A DNA stretch of 64,000 bases, taken from Thiohalomonas denitrificans (GTDB lineage Bacteria > Pseudomonadota > Gammaproteobacteria > Thiohalomonadales > Thiohalomonadaceae). The notes below the pieces were generated by a model, which was not told the origin of the DNA, did not search any database, and saw nothing but the letters and a program-made list of their open reading frames with translations. Position numbers and translations under genes: made by a program. The DNA is taken from positions 1 to 64,000 of the forward strand of contig DYFR01000008.1 of NCBI GenBank assembly GCA_020725115.1, written 5' to 3'. Below, piece after piece: positions 33,077 through 42,493 of the stretch. The first letter of the stretch is position 1. Each line of letters starts with the position of its first letter.

Positions 33077-34551
33077 CGTGGCGGATTGGCCAGCCGCCGC
33101 AGGTGAGGAAACAGATCGGAGGCCAGCAGCCCGCGTTCTCCCCCCGCCTGCGCTGCCGCATCGGCTGCAGCCGCGTGCAGACAGACACCGGCTGCAGCGG
33201 CCTCGCGCGGGGCAAGCCCCTGGGCAATCAACCCGGCAATGACACCGCTGAGCACATCACCCATGCCGCCACTGGCCATCCCCGGATTACCGCCGTCACA
33301 CAATGCCGGCATGGCATCTCCTCCCAGCACCAGGGTGCCCGGCCCCTTCAGCACCACGACACCACCGAAACTGGCCTGCAGGCCGGCAGCAGCGGCAAAG
33401 CGGTTTTGTTGCACCTGCGCCGCCGTCTCACCGAGCAGGCGCCCCGCCTCTCCGGGGTGGGGCGTCAGCACCCAGTCCTCACGCCGCACCGGATCGAGCG
33501 CGAGCAGATTGAGGGCATCGGCATCGACCACCAATGGCTGGCGCACCTGCAACACCCGTCCCAACAGTCGCTGCCCCCATGCCGTCTGGCCCAGGCCAGG
33601 ACCGACAACGATCACCGTGGCACGGCGCAGCAAGGGTTCCAGTTCCGCCACCGACTCCACACCATGGCACATCAGCTCGGGGCGCATGGCGGTGATGACC
33701 GCGGCATGGGCCATCCGCGTCGCCACACTCACCAGCCCGGCACCAACCCGCAGCACCGCCTCCGCCGCCAGCCGCACGGCACCGGATAATCCACAGTCCC
33801 CCCCCACCACCAGCACATGCCCGAAGTCACCCTTGTGGGCATCGCGTGCGCGCGGCGCCAGATAGGGCATGAATTGCGCCAGCGCCAGCCGTCGTGCCGC
33901 CACCGGCACCCGCTGATACACCCCGGCCGGGACAGCCAGGTCATCGAAATGGAGTTCGCCGCACAGGGCCGGGCCTGCACCGGTGAGCAGGCCCTGTTTC
34001 AGACCGATGAAACTCAGGGTAACCGTGGCACGCACCGCGCAACCCAGGGGCGCACCACTGTCTGCATCAAGACCGGATGGAATATCCAGTGCCAGTACCG
34101 GCCGACCACAGCCGTTGATCGCCTCGACTGCCCGGCGCCACTCATCGCGTACTTCACCGCTGAGACCGGTTCCGAGCAGGGCATCGACCACCAGCTCGCT
34201 GCGGCGCAACGCCGCCACATCCAGCGGGCAGGCAGTCAGGCCCGTTGCCTGTGCCGCAGCCAGGGCATCACCGCGCAGACGCGCCGCCTCACCTACCTGA
34301 TACAGTGTCACCTCCAGCCTGGCCTCCCTGGCCAACCGTGCCAGGACAAAGCCATCACCACCGTTGTTGCCGACGCCACACACCACAGCAATGCGTCGTA
34401 TCTCCGGCCAGCGCCGCCGCAGCAAGGCAAAGGCGGCTGCGCCGGCGCGCTCCATCAACCCGGCAGAGGAAATGCCGCAGGTCTCGACAGTGAGGCGGTC
34501 CAGTTCACGCACCTGGGCGGCGCGGTAAAGATCGTGGGGTAATGTCTGCAT
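33073..34551 (-). CDS. nnr: Bifunctional NAD(P)H-hydrate epimerase / ADP-dependent dehydratase
   Basis: Nnr repairs hydrated NAD(P)H. The 492-residue protein has the N-terminal YjeF epimerase domain (VVCGVGNNGGDGFVLAR; DIPSGLDADSG) and the C-terminal ribokinase-like dehydratase domain (KGDFGHVLVVGG; VVVGPGLG; VLTPHPGEAGRL; the active-site loop NPGMASGGMGDVLSG). It is coupled to tsaE and divergent from queG, with only 17 bases between the chosen starts. Confidence 0.97.
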   Translation of the reverse strand: MQTLPHDLYRAAQVRELDRLTVETCGISSAGLMERAGAAAFALLRRRWPEIRRIAVVCGVGNNGGDGFVLARLAREARLEVTLYQVGEAARLRGDALAAAQATGLTACPLDVAALRRSELVVDALLGTGLSGEVRDEWRRAVEAINGCGRPVLALDIPSGLDADSGAPLGCAVRATVTLSFIGLKQGLLTGAGPALCGELHFDDLAVPAGVYQRVPVAARRLALAQFMPYLAPRARDAHKGDFGHVLVVGGDCGLSGAVRLAAEAVLRVGAGLVSVATRMAHAAVITAMRPELMCHGVESVAELEPLLRRATVIVVGPGLGQTAWGQRLLGRVLQVRQPLVVDADALNLLALDPVRREDWVLTPHPGEAGRLLGETAAQVQQNRFAAAAGLQASFGGVVVLKGPGTLVLGGDAMPALCDGGNPGMASGGMGDVLSGVIAGLIAQGLAPREAAAAGVCLHAAAADAAAQAGGERGLLASDLFPHLRRLANPPR

Positions 34552-34568
34552 GGCGGTATCATACCGGC

Positions 34569-35636
34569 ATGCACGAACGGCAGAACAGAGACACCTGCAA
34601 CTACATCGTACTGGCGCAACAGATACGCCAGTGGGGCGAGGCGCTGGGTTTCCAGCAGCTCGGCATCAGTCATGTCGATCTGGCCGCTGCCGAGGCCACG
34701 CTGCACGATTGGCTCGCCGCCGGCTATCACGGCGAGATGGCGTATATGGCGCAACACGGCAGCAAGCGCAGCCGGCCACAGGAGCTGGTTCCGGGCACAC
34801 TCAGCATCATCTCGGCGCGGATGGATTACCTGCCGCCGGCCGCCGAGCCGTGGGGCATACTGCAGGACGGCCAGTTGGGATATATCGCGCGCTACGCCCT
34901 GGGCCGCGACTATCACAAGCTGATCCGCACACGTCTGCAAAGGCTGGCGGCACGCATCCAGGAAAACATCGGCCCCTACGGCTACCGGGTATTCAGCGAC
35001 AGCGCCCCGGTACTGGAAAAACCCATTGCCGCCCAGGCCGGCCTGGGCTGGGTGGGAAAACACAGCAACCTGCTGACTCGCAGCAACGGCTCGTGGTTCT
35101 TTCTCGGCGAAATCTACACCGACCTGCCTCTGCCCGCCGACACGGCGGTAAGCGCCCACTGCGGCCGCTGTACTGCCTGCATCGATATCTGCCCGACCCG
35201 CGCCATCATCGCCCCCTATACAGTGGATGCGCGCCTGTGTATCTCCTACCTCACCATCGAACTGCACGGCACCATCCCTGAACCACTGCGCCCCCTGATG
35301 GGCAACCGCATCTACGGCTGCGATGACTGTCAGCTGATCTGCCCGTGGAACCGCTACGCGCGCACCACCCGGGAGACTGATTTCCTGCCGCGCCATGGCC
35401 TCGACGCACCGCGCCTGATCGACCTGTTCGCCTGGGACGAGGAGATATTCCTGCAACGCACCGAAGGCAACCCGTTACGTCGCCTCGGTCATGAACGCTG
35501 GCTGCGCAATATTGCTGTTGCACTGGGCAACGCCCCCACCGACGGCACCGTCACGACGGCGTTACGCGCACGCAGTGACCATCCCTCTGCCCTGGTACGG
35601 GAACACGTAGCCTGGGCCCTGCGCCGACATGCATGA
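34569..35636 (+). CDS. queG: Epoxyqueuosine reductase
   Basis: QueG is a cobalamin-dependent, two-[4Fe-4S] enzyme performing the last step of queuosine synthesis on tRNA. From the ATG at 34569 it has 355 residues. Cluster-binding cysteines are in CGRCTACIDICPTRAI and CDDCQLICPWNR; the N-terminal RMDYLPP and the YGYRVFSDSAPVLEKP motif are typical, and HEAT-like helices close the protein. An in-frame ATG at 34542 would overlap the nnr start, so the second is preferred. Confidence 0.96.
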   Translation: MHERQNRDTCNYIVLAQQIRQWGEALGFQQLGISHVDLAAAEATLHDWLAAGYHGEMAYMAQHGSKRSRPQELVPGTLSIISARMDYLPPAAEPWGILQDGQLGYIARYALGRDYHKLIRTRLQRLAARIQENIGPYGYRVFSDSAPVLEKPIAAQAGLGWVGKHSNLLTRSNGSWFFLGEIYTDLPLPADTAVSAHCGRCTACIDICPTRAIIAPYTVDARLCISYLTIELHGTIPEPLRPLMGNRIYGCDDCQLICPWNRYARTTRETDFLPRHGLDAPRLIDLFAWDEEIFLQRTEGNPLRRLGHERWLRNIAVALGNAPTDGTVTTALRARSDHPSALVREHVAWALRRHA

Positions 35637-35714
35637 GAAAAGACGTGATCTCCGTGGCGAAATAATCCCGCTTTCAGATATACACTACGTCCCCCGCCAC
35701 ACCGGAAAGGAATC

Positions 35715-36584
35715 ATGGCCCGCATACTTGCCGTCGGCATCGCCACACTGGACATCATCAACCTGGTCGAAGACTACCCGGCCGAAGACGCTGAAATACG
35801 TGCCGTCGAACAGGAAATGCGCCGCGGCGGCAATGCCACCAACACCCTGGTGGTACTGGGCCAGCTGGGCCATCGCTGCAGCTGGGCCGGCACCCTGGCG
35901 GACGAGCCGGATGCACGGGTCATCCGCGCCGATCTGGCCCGCCATGCTATCGACATCGGCGCGGTGGAACTGCTGCCCCACGGCAAGGTACCGACCTCCT
36001 ATATCACCCTGAGCCAGCGCACCGGCTCCCGCACCATCGTTCACTACCGCGACCTGCCCGAATACAGCTTCGAACATTTCCGTGCCATCGATCTCTCTGG
36101 CTTTGACTGGGTTCATTTCGAGGGACGCAACGTGGAAGTGACACAACGCATGCTGGAAAGACTGAAACAGTTACACCCCGATCTGCCCTGCTCGCTGGAG
36201 ATCGAAAAACCGCGCCCCGGCATCGAGCGCCTGTTTCCCGGCCCCGACCTGCTGATCTTCTCGCGTGTCTACGCCCGCACCCACGGCTTCCAGCGGGCGG
36301 AAGGTCTGTTCGAAAAGGTGCGCTCCAGCGCGCCGCGTGCGCAACTGGTGTGCGGCTGGGGCGAAGGCGGCGCCTATGCGCGTGACCGCGACAACCGCAG
36401 CTACCACACCCCCGCCTTCCCGCCGCTGCGCCTGGTCGACACACTCGCCGCCGGCGACGTGTTCAACGCCGGTATCATTCACGGTCTGGTACGCAAACGC
36501 CCTCTGGAGCTGACACTGATTGAAGCGGCGCGCCTGGCCGGTCGCAAATGTGGCCAGCACGGCATCGAAGGACTGACGGGATAA
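35715..36584 (+). CDS. PfkB-family carbohydrate kinase (ketohexokinase-like)
   Basis: A 289-residue ribokinase-fold sugar kinase. The N-terminal MARILAVGIATLDIINLVE and RRGGNATNTLVVLGQLG (PfkB signature 1) and the C-terminal DTLAAGDVFNAGIIHGL (signature 2, with the catalytic Asp) are intact. YARTHGF and GWGEGGAYAR resemble ketohexokinases. The substrate cannot be fixed from the sequence. It is 78 bases downstream of queG on the same strand; AAGGA is close to the ATG. Confidence 0.88.
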   Translation: MARILAVGIATLDIINLVEDYPAEDAEIRAVEQEMRRGGNATNTLVVLGQLGHRCSWAGTLADEPDARVIRADLARHAIDIGAVELLPHGKVPTSYITLSQRTGSRTIVHYRDLPEYSFEHFRAIDLSGFDWVHFEGRNVEVTQRMLERLKQLHPDLPCSLEIEKPRPGIERLFPGPDLLIFSRVYARTHGFQRAEGLFEKVRSSAPRAQLVCGWGEGGAYARDRDNRSYHTPAFPPLRLVDTLAAGDVFNAGIIHGLVRKRPLELTLIEAARLAGRKCGQHGIEGLTG

Positions 36585-36720
36585 CGCCCCACACACTGCC
36601 GCCAAGCGTAAAAAACCACCATCCAGTGCAGAGATGCGGGGGAATCAGATAGGTAGGCTCCGCGTTCGCAGCGCCTCGGCGGTGGAATTTGCTGTATGCG
36701 GCAGGTACGGCTTGCAGTCG

Positions 36721-37920
36721 TCAGAGGAAGCAGGCGATCTCGGAGTAGGCGCGCACCTGATTGCGGCCGTTGTGCTTGCCAAAGTAGAGGGCCTGATCCG
36801 CTTCGCTGATAAGACGCTCGAGTATCGCCTGGGTATCTCCCTGGTCATGATCCAGCAGGCAGGCGATACCGATACTGATGGAGGTCTTGATGCAATGCCC
36901 CTCAACCTCGAAGTTGGCTGATTTCACAGCGAAGCGCACCCGTTCCGCCAGCTGCTTGGCGCCTTCCAGATCGGTGTCGGGCAAGGCAATGATGAACTCC
37001 TCGCCACCAAAGCGTGCCAGTACATCGACCTCGCGAATCTGCTGACGAAACAGTTCGGCGCAGCGGCACAGCACTTCGTCACCCAGACGATGGCCGTGCA
37101 CATCATTGATACGTTTGAAGTGATCGATATCGAGCAGCAGCATGCAGAAGCCTTTCCTGTAGCGCAGGCTGCGCGCCAGCGCCGAACGGGATTCCGGAAA
37201 GAAAAAGCGGCGGTTATGCAGGCCGGTAAGCTCATCGATCACCGACAGCTCGGCATAACGACGCTTGAGCGCCTCGGCATCGGCCAGGGTCTGCTCCAGT
37301 TGCCGGGTACGTTCGCGCACCAGATGCTCCATGCTGTTGAGCAGGCGGTTGTTGACCAGCATCTGGCCGAGGAAATTGGCAAAAATCACTAACGAGCGCT
37401 CGTGCGTATCGGAGAAAAATCCCGTGTGAGGATGGGACACATTGAGCACACCGAGTATCTCTCCGCTGGCCTTGATCGGCAGACTGATGAGTGAACCGAT
37501 GGCCATGGCACTGGGGCTGATGCCACGACAGTTGCGTTCGAAACGCGGATCCTGCTCACAGTTGCTGCTGTGCTGCAGGACGCCGGTCTGCGCAGCAAGG
37601 CCGACCAGCCCCTCGCCCACCTCGAAGCTGGCAAACGCAGGCACATGTTCATGTTTCGAGCCATGCTGCAGACCTATCATGTGTACCCAGTCCAGGCCCG
37701 CCTCGTTCACCAGCTTGCCATCCTTGAGCAGATAGACCGAACAGCGCTCCAGATCCTGGTTCTGCATCAAGACATCCAGTGCACTGCCCAGTAGCTGGGC
37801 ATCACCCTGGCCATACACACGTAACGAGGAAAGCCCGCGCAAGGCGGAAAGGGAATCGATAAGCTTGAGGAAGCTGTCGTTGAGTTCGCGAAACGAATCA
37901 ATGAATGGTGCGGTATCCAT
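36721..37920 (-). CDS. GAF-GGDEF diguanylate cyclase
   Basis: A 399-residue soluble c-di-GMP synthase. Residues ~35-205 form a GAF sensor (LERCSVYLLKDGKLVNEAGLD; GEGLVGLAAQTG; SLISLPIKASGEILGVLNVS). A short coiled coil (LVRERTRQLEQTLADAEALKRRY) leads to a GGDEF domain with intact RFGGEEFIIALPDTD, FCMLLLDIDHFKRINDVHGH and SISIGIA. No RxxD inhibitory site is obvious (REVDVLARFGGEEF does give RExD five residues upstream, so feedback is possible). It starts 12 bases after the HDOD gene, suggesting an operon. Confidence 0.93.
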   Translation of the reverse strand: MDTAPFIDSFRELNDSFLKLIDSLSALRGLSSLRVYGQGDAQLLGSALDVLMQNQDLERCSVYLLKDGKLVNEAGLDWVHMIGLQHGSKHEHVPAFASFEVGEGLVGLAAQTGVLQHSSNCEQDPRFERNCRGISPSAMAIGSLISLPIKASGEILGVLNVSHPHTGFFSDTHERSLVIFANFLGQMLVNNRLLNSMEHLVRERTRQLEQTLADAEALKRRYAELSVIDELTGLHNRRFFFPESRSALARSLRYRKGFCMLLLDIDHFKRINDVHGHRLGDEVLCRCAELFRQQIREVDVLARFGGEEFIIALPDTDLEGAKQLAERVRFAVKSANFEVEGHCIKTSISIGIACLLDHDQGDTQAILERLISEADQALYFGKHNGRNQVRAYSEIACFL

Positions 37921-37932
37921 GAGTACCCTGTA

Positions 37933-38802
37933 TCAATGCCCTGCCAGCATCATGGCCAGATGGGCAATTTCTTCGCGCTTGCCGAGCATCTCGTCCAGCA
38001 CCGCCTCGGCCTCCGAAGCGGGGATACCCAACGCGACCAACACGCCGAGGTCGATATCAGCCTCGTCCCTCGCAAGACGTGCAGCCCACTGTGCGCAAAA
38101 TCCAATCAAGCGCACCAGTGGCTGATGCTCGCCATGGTAATCAACATCACGATGGTACTCGATTGCCGCGACAACAAAACCCGGCAGATGCCACTTGCGT
38201 CCGAGCCAGGCCCCTACCTGCAGATGATTGGCCCCCAGCAGCGTGTTCTCTATTGCGACCAGACTCTGCCCCGGCGTTTCATCAAACAGACCGAAGGCCT
38301 CCGTCATCTGCTCCGGATACAGGTGCACCAATGCCAGCAGGCCGAGATTATGCAGCAGACCGGCCAGATAGGCATTTCCCACCTGCGGACGTGGCTCGAC
38401 AGTGACCAGACGCGCCAGCCGCTGTGCCAGCGCTGCGGCCACCATGGCACCTGTCCAGTATTCGTCGACGCGGAATGCAGGGCAGTGTGAGGTACGAAAG
38501 GGTCCCGCCAGTACCATGCTGAAGGCCAGATTGCGGGCGATATTGAGGCCGAGCACCTTGAAGATGGCTTCCTCGGCACTGGATACCCGCTCCGGGTAAC
38601 CGAAATACGCCGAATTGGCCAGGCCGATGATGCGCGCCAGCAGTGCAGGATCTTTCTCGATGGTGCCTGCAATGCGATGTACATCGAGATCGCTATTGCC
38701 AAACACCGCCAGCAGTTCCTGGGCAATCAGCGACATCGGCGGAAGCGTATTCAGCTTCTGAATCTCAAGCCGGGTCTCGATTACCGTGTTACCGACATGC
38801 AC
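37933..38802 (-). CDS. HDOD-domain signalling protein
   Basis: A 289-residue single-domain HDOD protein (EIQKLNTLPPMSLIAQELLAVF; AGTIEKDPALLARIIGLANSAYFG; AYLAGLLHNLGLLALVHLYPE), helical and probably non-catalytic. The start is a GTG at 38802 with AGGAG 8 bases upstream; no in-frame ATG fits the homology. It is followed within 12 bases by a GAF-GGDEF cyclase, so it likely controls or is read out with c-di-GMP signalling (inference). Confidence 0.9.
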   Translation of the reverse strand: MHVGNTVIETRLEIQKLNTLPPMSLIAQELLAVFGNSDLDVHRIAGTIEKDPALLARIIGLANSAYFGYPERVSSAEEAIFKVLGLNIARNLAFSMVLAGPFRTSHCPAFRVDEYWTGAMVAAALAQRLARLVTVEPRPQVGNAYLAGLLHNLGLLALVHLYPEQMTEAFGLFDETPGQSLVAIENTLLGANHLQVGAWLGRKWHLPGFVVAAIEYHRDVDYHGEHQPLVRLIGFCAQWAARLARDEADIDLGVLVALGIPASEAEAVLDEMLGKREEIAHLAMMLAGH

Positions 38803-39035
38803 GTTCCTTGCTCCTGGGTTGCTGCTCCGGCCAGCGACTGGCCACGCCTATGGACAAGGGCACAGTATATTGAAAAAGGGAGCCTTGTGGAGTCTGATTT
38901 GCCGGACAATCGACCCCCATCACTCTGCCGGCGGAGTGTGGAGCAGCCGCACCAAGCCGGTGTCGGAAAAATGATGCGGCGGAGATGCCCTCGCAAGAGG
39001 TATGTCCGGCGGGGAACCCGCCTGAGAAACAGACC

Positions 39036-39266
39036 TCAGGCCTTGTCGTCAAACAGGCTGCCGACGGCCTCATCGATGGCGCGCAGGGCACTGGCGCTGG
39101 CCTCGACCTGCAACCGGTTCACCTTGCTCTCAACCAGCGGCTGTACGGGTGAGGCCTCACCGCGCATCTGTTCGGCGCTGGCGATCTGGGCCGAATTGCG
39201 ATCCAGTCCATCCATGCCGCGACGGATGCCCTGCAGGGCGCTGGTGAAGGCAGATGTAATGTTCAT
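39036..39266 (-). CDS. Flagellar rod/hook-like mini-protein
   Basis: A 76-residue protein beginning MNITSAFTSALQGIRRGMDG and ending VNRLQVEASASALRAIDEAVGSLFDDKA. It looks like the N- and C-terminal helices of flagellar axial proteins (Flg_bb_rod-like ends) joined without the central part. Similar small proteins are common in gammaproteobacteria but uncharacterised. AGGA lies 9 bases before the ATG. It follows the Nudix gene by 55 bases. No other flagellar gene is adjacent. Confidence 0.65.
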   Translation of the reverse strand: MNITSAFTSALQGIRRGMDGLDRNSAQIASAEQMRGEASPVQPLVESKVNRLQVEASASALRAIDEAVGSLFDDKA

Positions 39267-39321
39267 AACCGGATATCCTGCATGAAGTCCCGCCTTAACT
39301 ATCGTCCAATGCAACTGATTT

Positions 39322-39951
39322 TCAAGGGTTCCAGAGGCGACGCAGGCGCTCCCGGTGAATTTGCAGCCACTGCAGGGCGATGATCGGGCTGGCGGAATCG
39401 ATACGCCCAGAGTGTAACAAGGCCATGGCGTCATCGAAACCGATCGTGCTGACCCGTATATCCTCACCCTCACCGGCCAGGCCGTGGAGACCACCGATCC
39501 CTGCCGCATCGACCCGCCCGCAGTAAAGGCTGATGCGCTCCGAAGTGCCGCCCGGACTGACCAGATACTCACAGACGGGCTCCAGCGCAAGCAGGGTGCA
39601 ACCGGCCTCCTCCTGCGCTTCGCGTCGTACTACCCCGGCCGCGGTCTCACCTTCCTCGATAATACCGGCAACGATCTCCAGCAGCCAGGGGCCGCCGGGG
39701 GCGTTCAATGCACCGACACGAAACTGTTCCAGCAACACCACGCAGTCCAGGAGTGGATCATAAGGCAATACCGCCGCCGCATGGCCGCGTTCGAATAGTT
39801 CACGACTCAGTAGCGGACTCATGTCACCGTTGTACAGGCGATGACGCAAACGGTAATGCTCCATGCGGAAAAATCCCTGGTAGCACACCTGCCGTTCGAC
39901 AATCTCGACCGTGGGCTCCACTGGCCCGCCCCACACCTCATCTTTGTCCAC
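39322..39951 (-). CDS. nudF: Nudix hydrolase, ADP-ribose pyrophosphatase type
   Basis: A 209-residue Nudix enzyme hydrolysing ADP-ribose to AMP and ribose-5-phosphate. The Nudix box is complete (GIIEEGETAAGVVRREAQEE...GC), flanked by LLEQFRVGA and YLVSPGGTSERISLYCG, which mark the NudF subfamily. The apparent start is GTG at 39951, in a divergent region with mobA; the true start is uncertain. Length matches E. coli NudF. Confidence 0.93.
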   Translation of the reverse strand: MDKDEVWGGPVEPTVEIVERQVCYQGFFRMEHYRLRHRLYNGDMSPLLSRELFERGHAAAVLPYDPLLDCVVLLEQFRVGALNAPGGPWLLEIVAGIIEEGETAAGVVRREAQEEAGCTLLALEPVCEYLVSPGGTSERISLYCGRVDAAGIGGLHGLAGEGEDIRVSTIGFDDAMALLHSGRIDSASPIIALQWLQIHRERLRRLWNP

Positions 39952-40017
39952 CGGCCAAGCCCCCCGCCTTCTGCCTCATGGTACGATGGCGCCACCGACA
40001 ACGATACCGCAGATTTC

Positions 40018-40632
40018 ATGCCTGCCGACCACGTCCACCCACAGCTTACCGCCGTGATCCTTGCCGGCGGTCAGGCACGCCGCATGAATGGCGTCGACAA
40101 GGCCCTGCTGCCGCTGGCAGGCCGCCCCCTGCTGGCCCATGTCATCGCCGCACTGCGCCCGCAGGTGGATGCCATCCTGCTCAACAGCAACCGGCCCGCC
40201 GCACAGTACGCCCAATTCGGCATCCCCGTCATCGCCGATACCTTGCCCGAACAGCCAGGGCCACTCGCCGGCCTGCTCAGCGCCCTGCAATCCTGCGACA
40301 GCGAACTGGTTCTTACCGTCCCCTGCGACACCCCCTGCCTGCCGGCAGGACTGGTGCTGCGCATGCAGGCGGCACTGGATGAAAATGATGCCGATGTATG
40401 CAGCATCAGCGATGGCGAACATCTGCATGCCGCCATCATGCTGGTACGGCGCAGGGTAGTCCCGGCCCTGCAGGCCTATCTCGTCGCCGGCGGCCGCAAG
40501 GTACAGGACTGGTTGCGCAGCCAGCATCTTGCCGTAGCGGATTTTTCCGACCAGCCGCAAGCCTTCAGCAACATCAACACACCGCAGCAGCTGCAACAGC
40601 TTGAACAGAGGCTCGCCCGACATGATCACTGA
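40018..40632 (+). CDS. mobA: Molybdenum cofactor guanylyltransferase
   Basis: MobA adds GMP to molybdopterin to give the MGD cofactor. From the ATG at 40018 it has 204 residues: the nucleotide motif AVILAGGQARRMNGVDKALLPL, LTVPCDTPCLP and the C-terminal FSNINTPQQL. The open frame extends to 39841 across the divergent nudF start, but homology begins just before LTAVILAGG. Its end overlaps mobB. Confidence 0.95.
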   Translation: MPADHVHPQLTAVILAGGQARRMNGVDKALLPLAGRPLLAHVIAALRPQVDAILLNSNRPAAQYAQFGIPVIADTLPEQPGPLAGLLSALQSCDSELVLTVPCDTPCLPAGLVLRMQAALDENDADVCSISDGEHLHAAIMLVRRRVVPALQAYLVAGGRKVQDWLRSQHLAVADFSDQPQAFSNINTPQQLQQLEQRLARHDH

Positions 40633-41149
40633 CCATTCTCCCCCTCTGCTCGCCTTTGTTGCCGCCAGCGGCACGGGCAAAACGACTTTGCTTGAGCAAC
40701 TCATACCTCTGCTGCGCGCACAGGGCCAGCGCCTCGCCGTGATCAAGCATACCCACCACGACTTCGACATCGATCAGCCCGGCAAGGATAGCTACCGCAT
40801 GCGCGCCGCCGGGGCGCAACAGGTGATGGTAGCCTCACGCCGACGCTGGGCGCTGCTGACCGAACACAATGACCAGCGGCCAGAGCCGGAACTGGCCGAG
40901 CTGGTACAGGCACTGGATCGCTCTGTGCTGGATCTGATACTGGTGGAGGGATTCAAGCATGAAGCGGTGCCCAAGATTGAGTTGCACCGTCCGCTGCTGG
41001 GTAAACCGCCACTGTTTCCCGCCGACCCGCACGTGATCGCTGTGGCCTGCGACGCGCCACCGGCCATCCCCACTACCCTGCCGCTGCTCGATCTGAACAG
41101 CCCGGCAGAAATCGCCGCATTTGTACTGCGCACCATCACCCGGCGATAA
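40622..41149 (+). CDS. mobB: Molybdopterin-guanine dinucleotide biosynthesis adaptor MobB
   Basis: MobB is a P-loop GTPase that assists MobA. From the ATG at 40622 the 175-residue protein has LLAFVAASGTGKTTLLEQLIP, the VIKHTHHDFDIDQPGKDSYR motif and LILVEGFKHEAVPKIE. The start lies inside the last codons of mobA, so they are translationally coupled. Confidence 0.95.
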   Translation: MITDHSPPLLAFVAASGTGKTTLLEQLIPLLRAQGQRLAVIKHTHHDFDIDQPGKDSYRMRAAGAQQVMVASRRRWALLTEHNDQRPEPELAELVQALDRSVLDLILVEGFKHEAVPKIELHRPLLGKPPLFPADPHVIAVACDAPPAIPTTLPLLDLNSPAEIAAFVLRTITRR

Positions 41150-41188
41150 TTTTCGTACCCGTACCCACGTCAAAAGGCGGCAACAGCA

Positions 41189-42436
41189 ATGACCCTGGAC
41201 AAAAACTCGACGCCCCGCACCACCCTGCTCAGTGTCGAACAGGCACTGGACTATATTCGCGCCACCCTGCACCCCGTCCCCGGCTTCGAACAACGCGCAC
41301 TGCGCGATACCCTCGGCCGTGTGCTCGCCGCCGATGTGTGCTCCCCCATCGATGTACCGCCCGATGCCAATTCCGCCATGGACGGCTATGCCCTGCGCGC
41401 CGCCGATCTGCCCCAGAGTGGCGAAGCGCCCCTGCAACTGGTGGGAACAGCTCTTGCCGGCCACCCGTTCAGCGGCAACGTCGGGAACGGCCAGTGCGTG
41501 CGCATCATGACCGGCGCCAAACTTCCGGCCGGCGCCGATGCTGTCGTCATGCAGGAAGATGTGCGCCGTGAAGGTGACGTGATCTATGCCGGCACCGGTC
41601 ACCGACAGGGTGAAAATGTCCGTTGGCCCGGAGAAGACATCGCCACCGGGCAAACCGTTCTGGCACAGGGCCGGCAAATCACCCCTGCCGATCTCGGTCT
41701 GCTCGCGTCACTCGGGATCAACGAGGTGAAGGTGATGCGCCGACTGCGGGTCGCCTTTTTCTCCACTGGCGACGAGCTGCGTTCGCTGGGCGAAACACTG
41801 GAGGAAGGGCATATCTATGACAGCAACCGCTACACGCTGCATGGCATGCTGAGCCGCCTTGGCGTCGAGATCATCGATATGGGGGTGATTCGAGACCGGC
41901 GCGAAGACATTGCCGCCGCCTTCCGTCAGGGTGCGGCCGTGGCCGATGTACTGCTTACCTCGGGCGGCGTTTCCGTCGGTGATGCCGACTACGTCAAGGA
42001 AACCCTGGATACGCTGGGCAAGGTGAACTTCTGGAAGATTGCCATGAAACCAGGTAAACCCCTGGCCTTCGGCCTGCTCGGCGACACGGTATTTTTTGGC
42101 CTGCCGGGCAATCCTGTGTCCTCCATGGCCACGTTCTATCAAATCGTCCAGCCGGCACTGCATCAATTGATGGGGCGGCAGGAGCAACCTTCGTTACGGC
42201 TGCATATACCTTGCGTGACACCGCTGAAGAAATCGCCGGGACGTGCCGATTACCAGCGCGGTATTATGGACTACGATGCCAATGGCCAGCTGACGGTACG
42301 CAGCACCGGGCCGCAGGGTTCGCATGTACTGAGTTCGATGAGTCAGGCCAACTGCTTCATTGTCCTGCCGGCGGAAAGCGGGAATGTGGAGGCGGGCACT
42401 GTAGTAGAAGTACAGCCCTTTGCCGGCCTGATTTGA
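41189..42436 (+). CDS. moeA: Molybdopterin molybdenumtransferase
   Basis: MoeA inserts molybdate into adenylylated molybdopterin. The 415-residue protein has DVPPDANSAMDGYALRA, RIMTGAKLPAGADAVVMQED, the MoCF domain (FFSTGDELRS, HIYDSN, SGGVSVGDADYVKE) and GKPLAFG...FFGLPGNPVSSM. It completes a mobA-mobB-moeA operon with a 40-base gap. No molybdoenzyme is encoded in the window. Confidence 0.96.
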   Translation: MTLDKNSTPRTTLLSVEQALDYIRATLHPVPGFEQRALRDTLGRVLAADVCSPIDVPPDANSAMDGYALRAADLPQSGEAPLQLVGTALAGHPFSGNVGNGQCVRIMTGAKLPAGADAVVMQEDVRREGDVIYAGTGHRQGENVRWPGEDIATGQTVLAQGRQITPADLGLLASLGINEVKVMRRLRVAFFSTGDELRSLGETLEEGHIYDSNRYTLHGMLSRLGVEIIDMGVIRDRREDIAAAFRQGAAVADVLLTSGGVSVGDADYVKETLDTLGKVNFWKIAMKPGKPLAFGLLGDTVFFGLPGNPVSSMATFYQIVQPALHQLMGRQEQPSLRLHIPCVTPLKKSPGRADYQRGIMDYDANGQLTVRSTGPQGSHVLSSMSQANCFIVLPAESGNVEAGTVVEVQPFAGLI

Positions 42437-42461
42437 CCGGGCGAGGGAACTGCAAAGAAGA

Positions 42462-42487
42462 AGGCCACCGTCCGGGGACGGTGGCCT
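42462..42487. terminator. Bidirectional intrinsic terminator
   Basis: AGGCCACCGTCC and GGACGGTGGCCT form a 12-bp stem with a tight GG-centred loop, between the convergent moeA and H1-like genes. There is no strong T tract on the plus side. Confidence 0.75.
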
Positions 42488-42493
42488 CATTCA

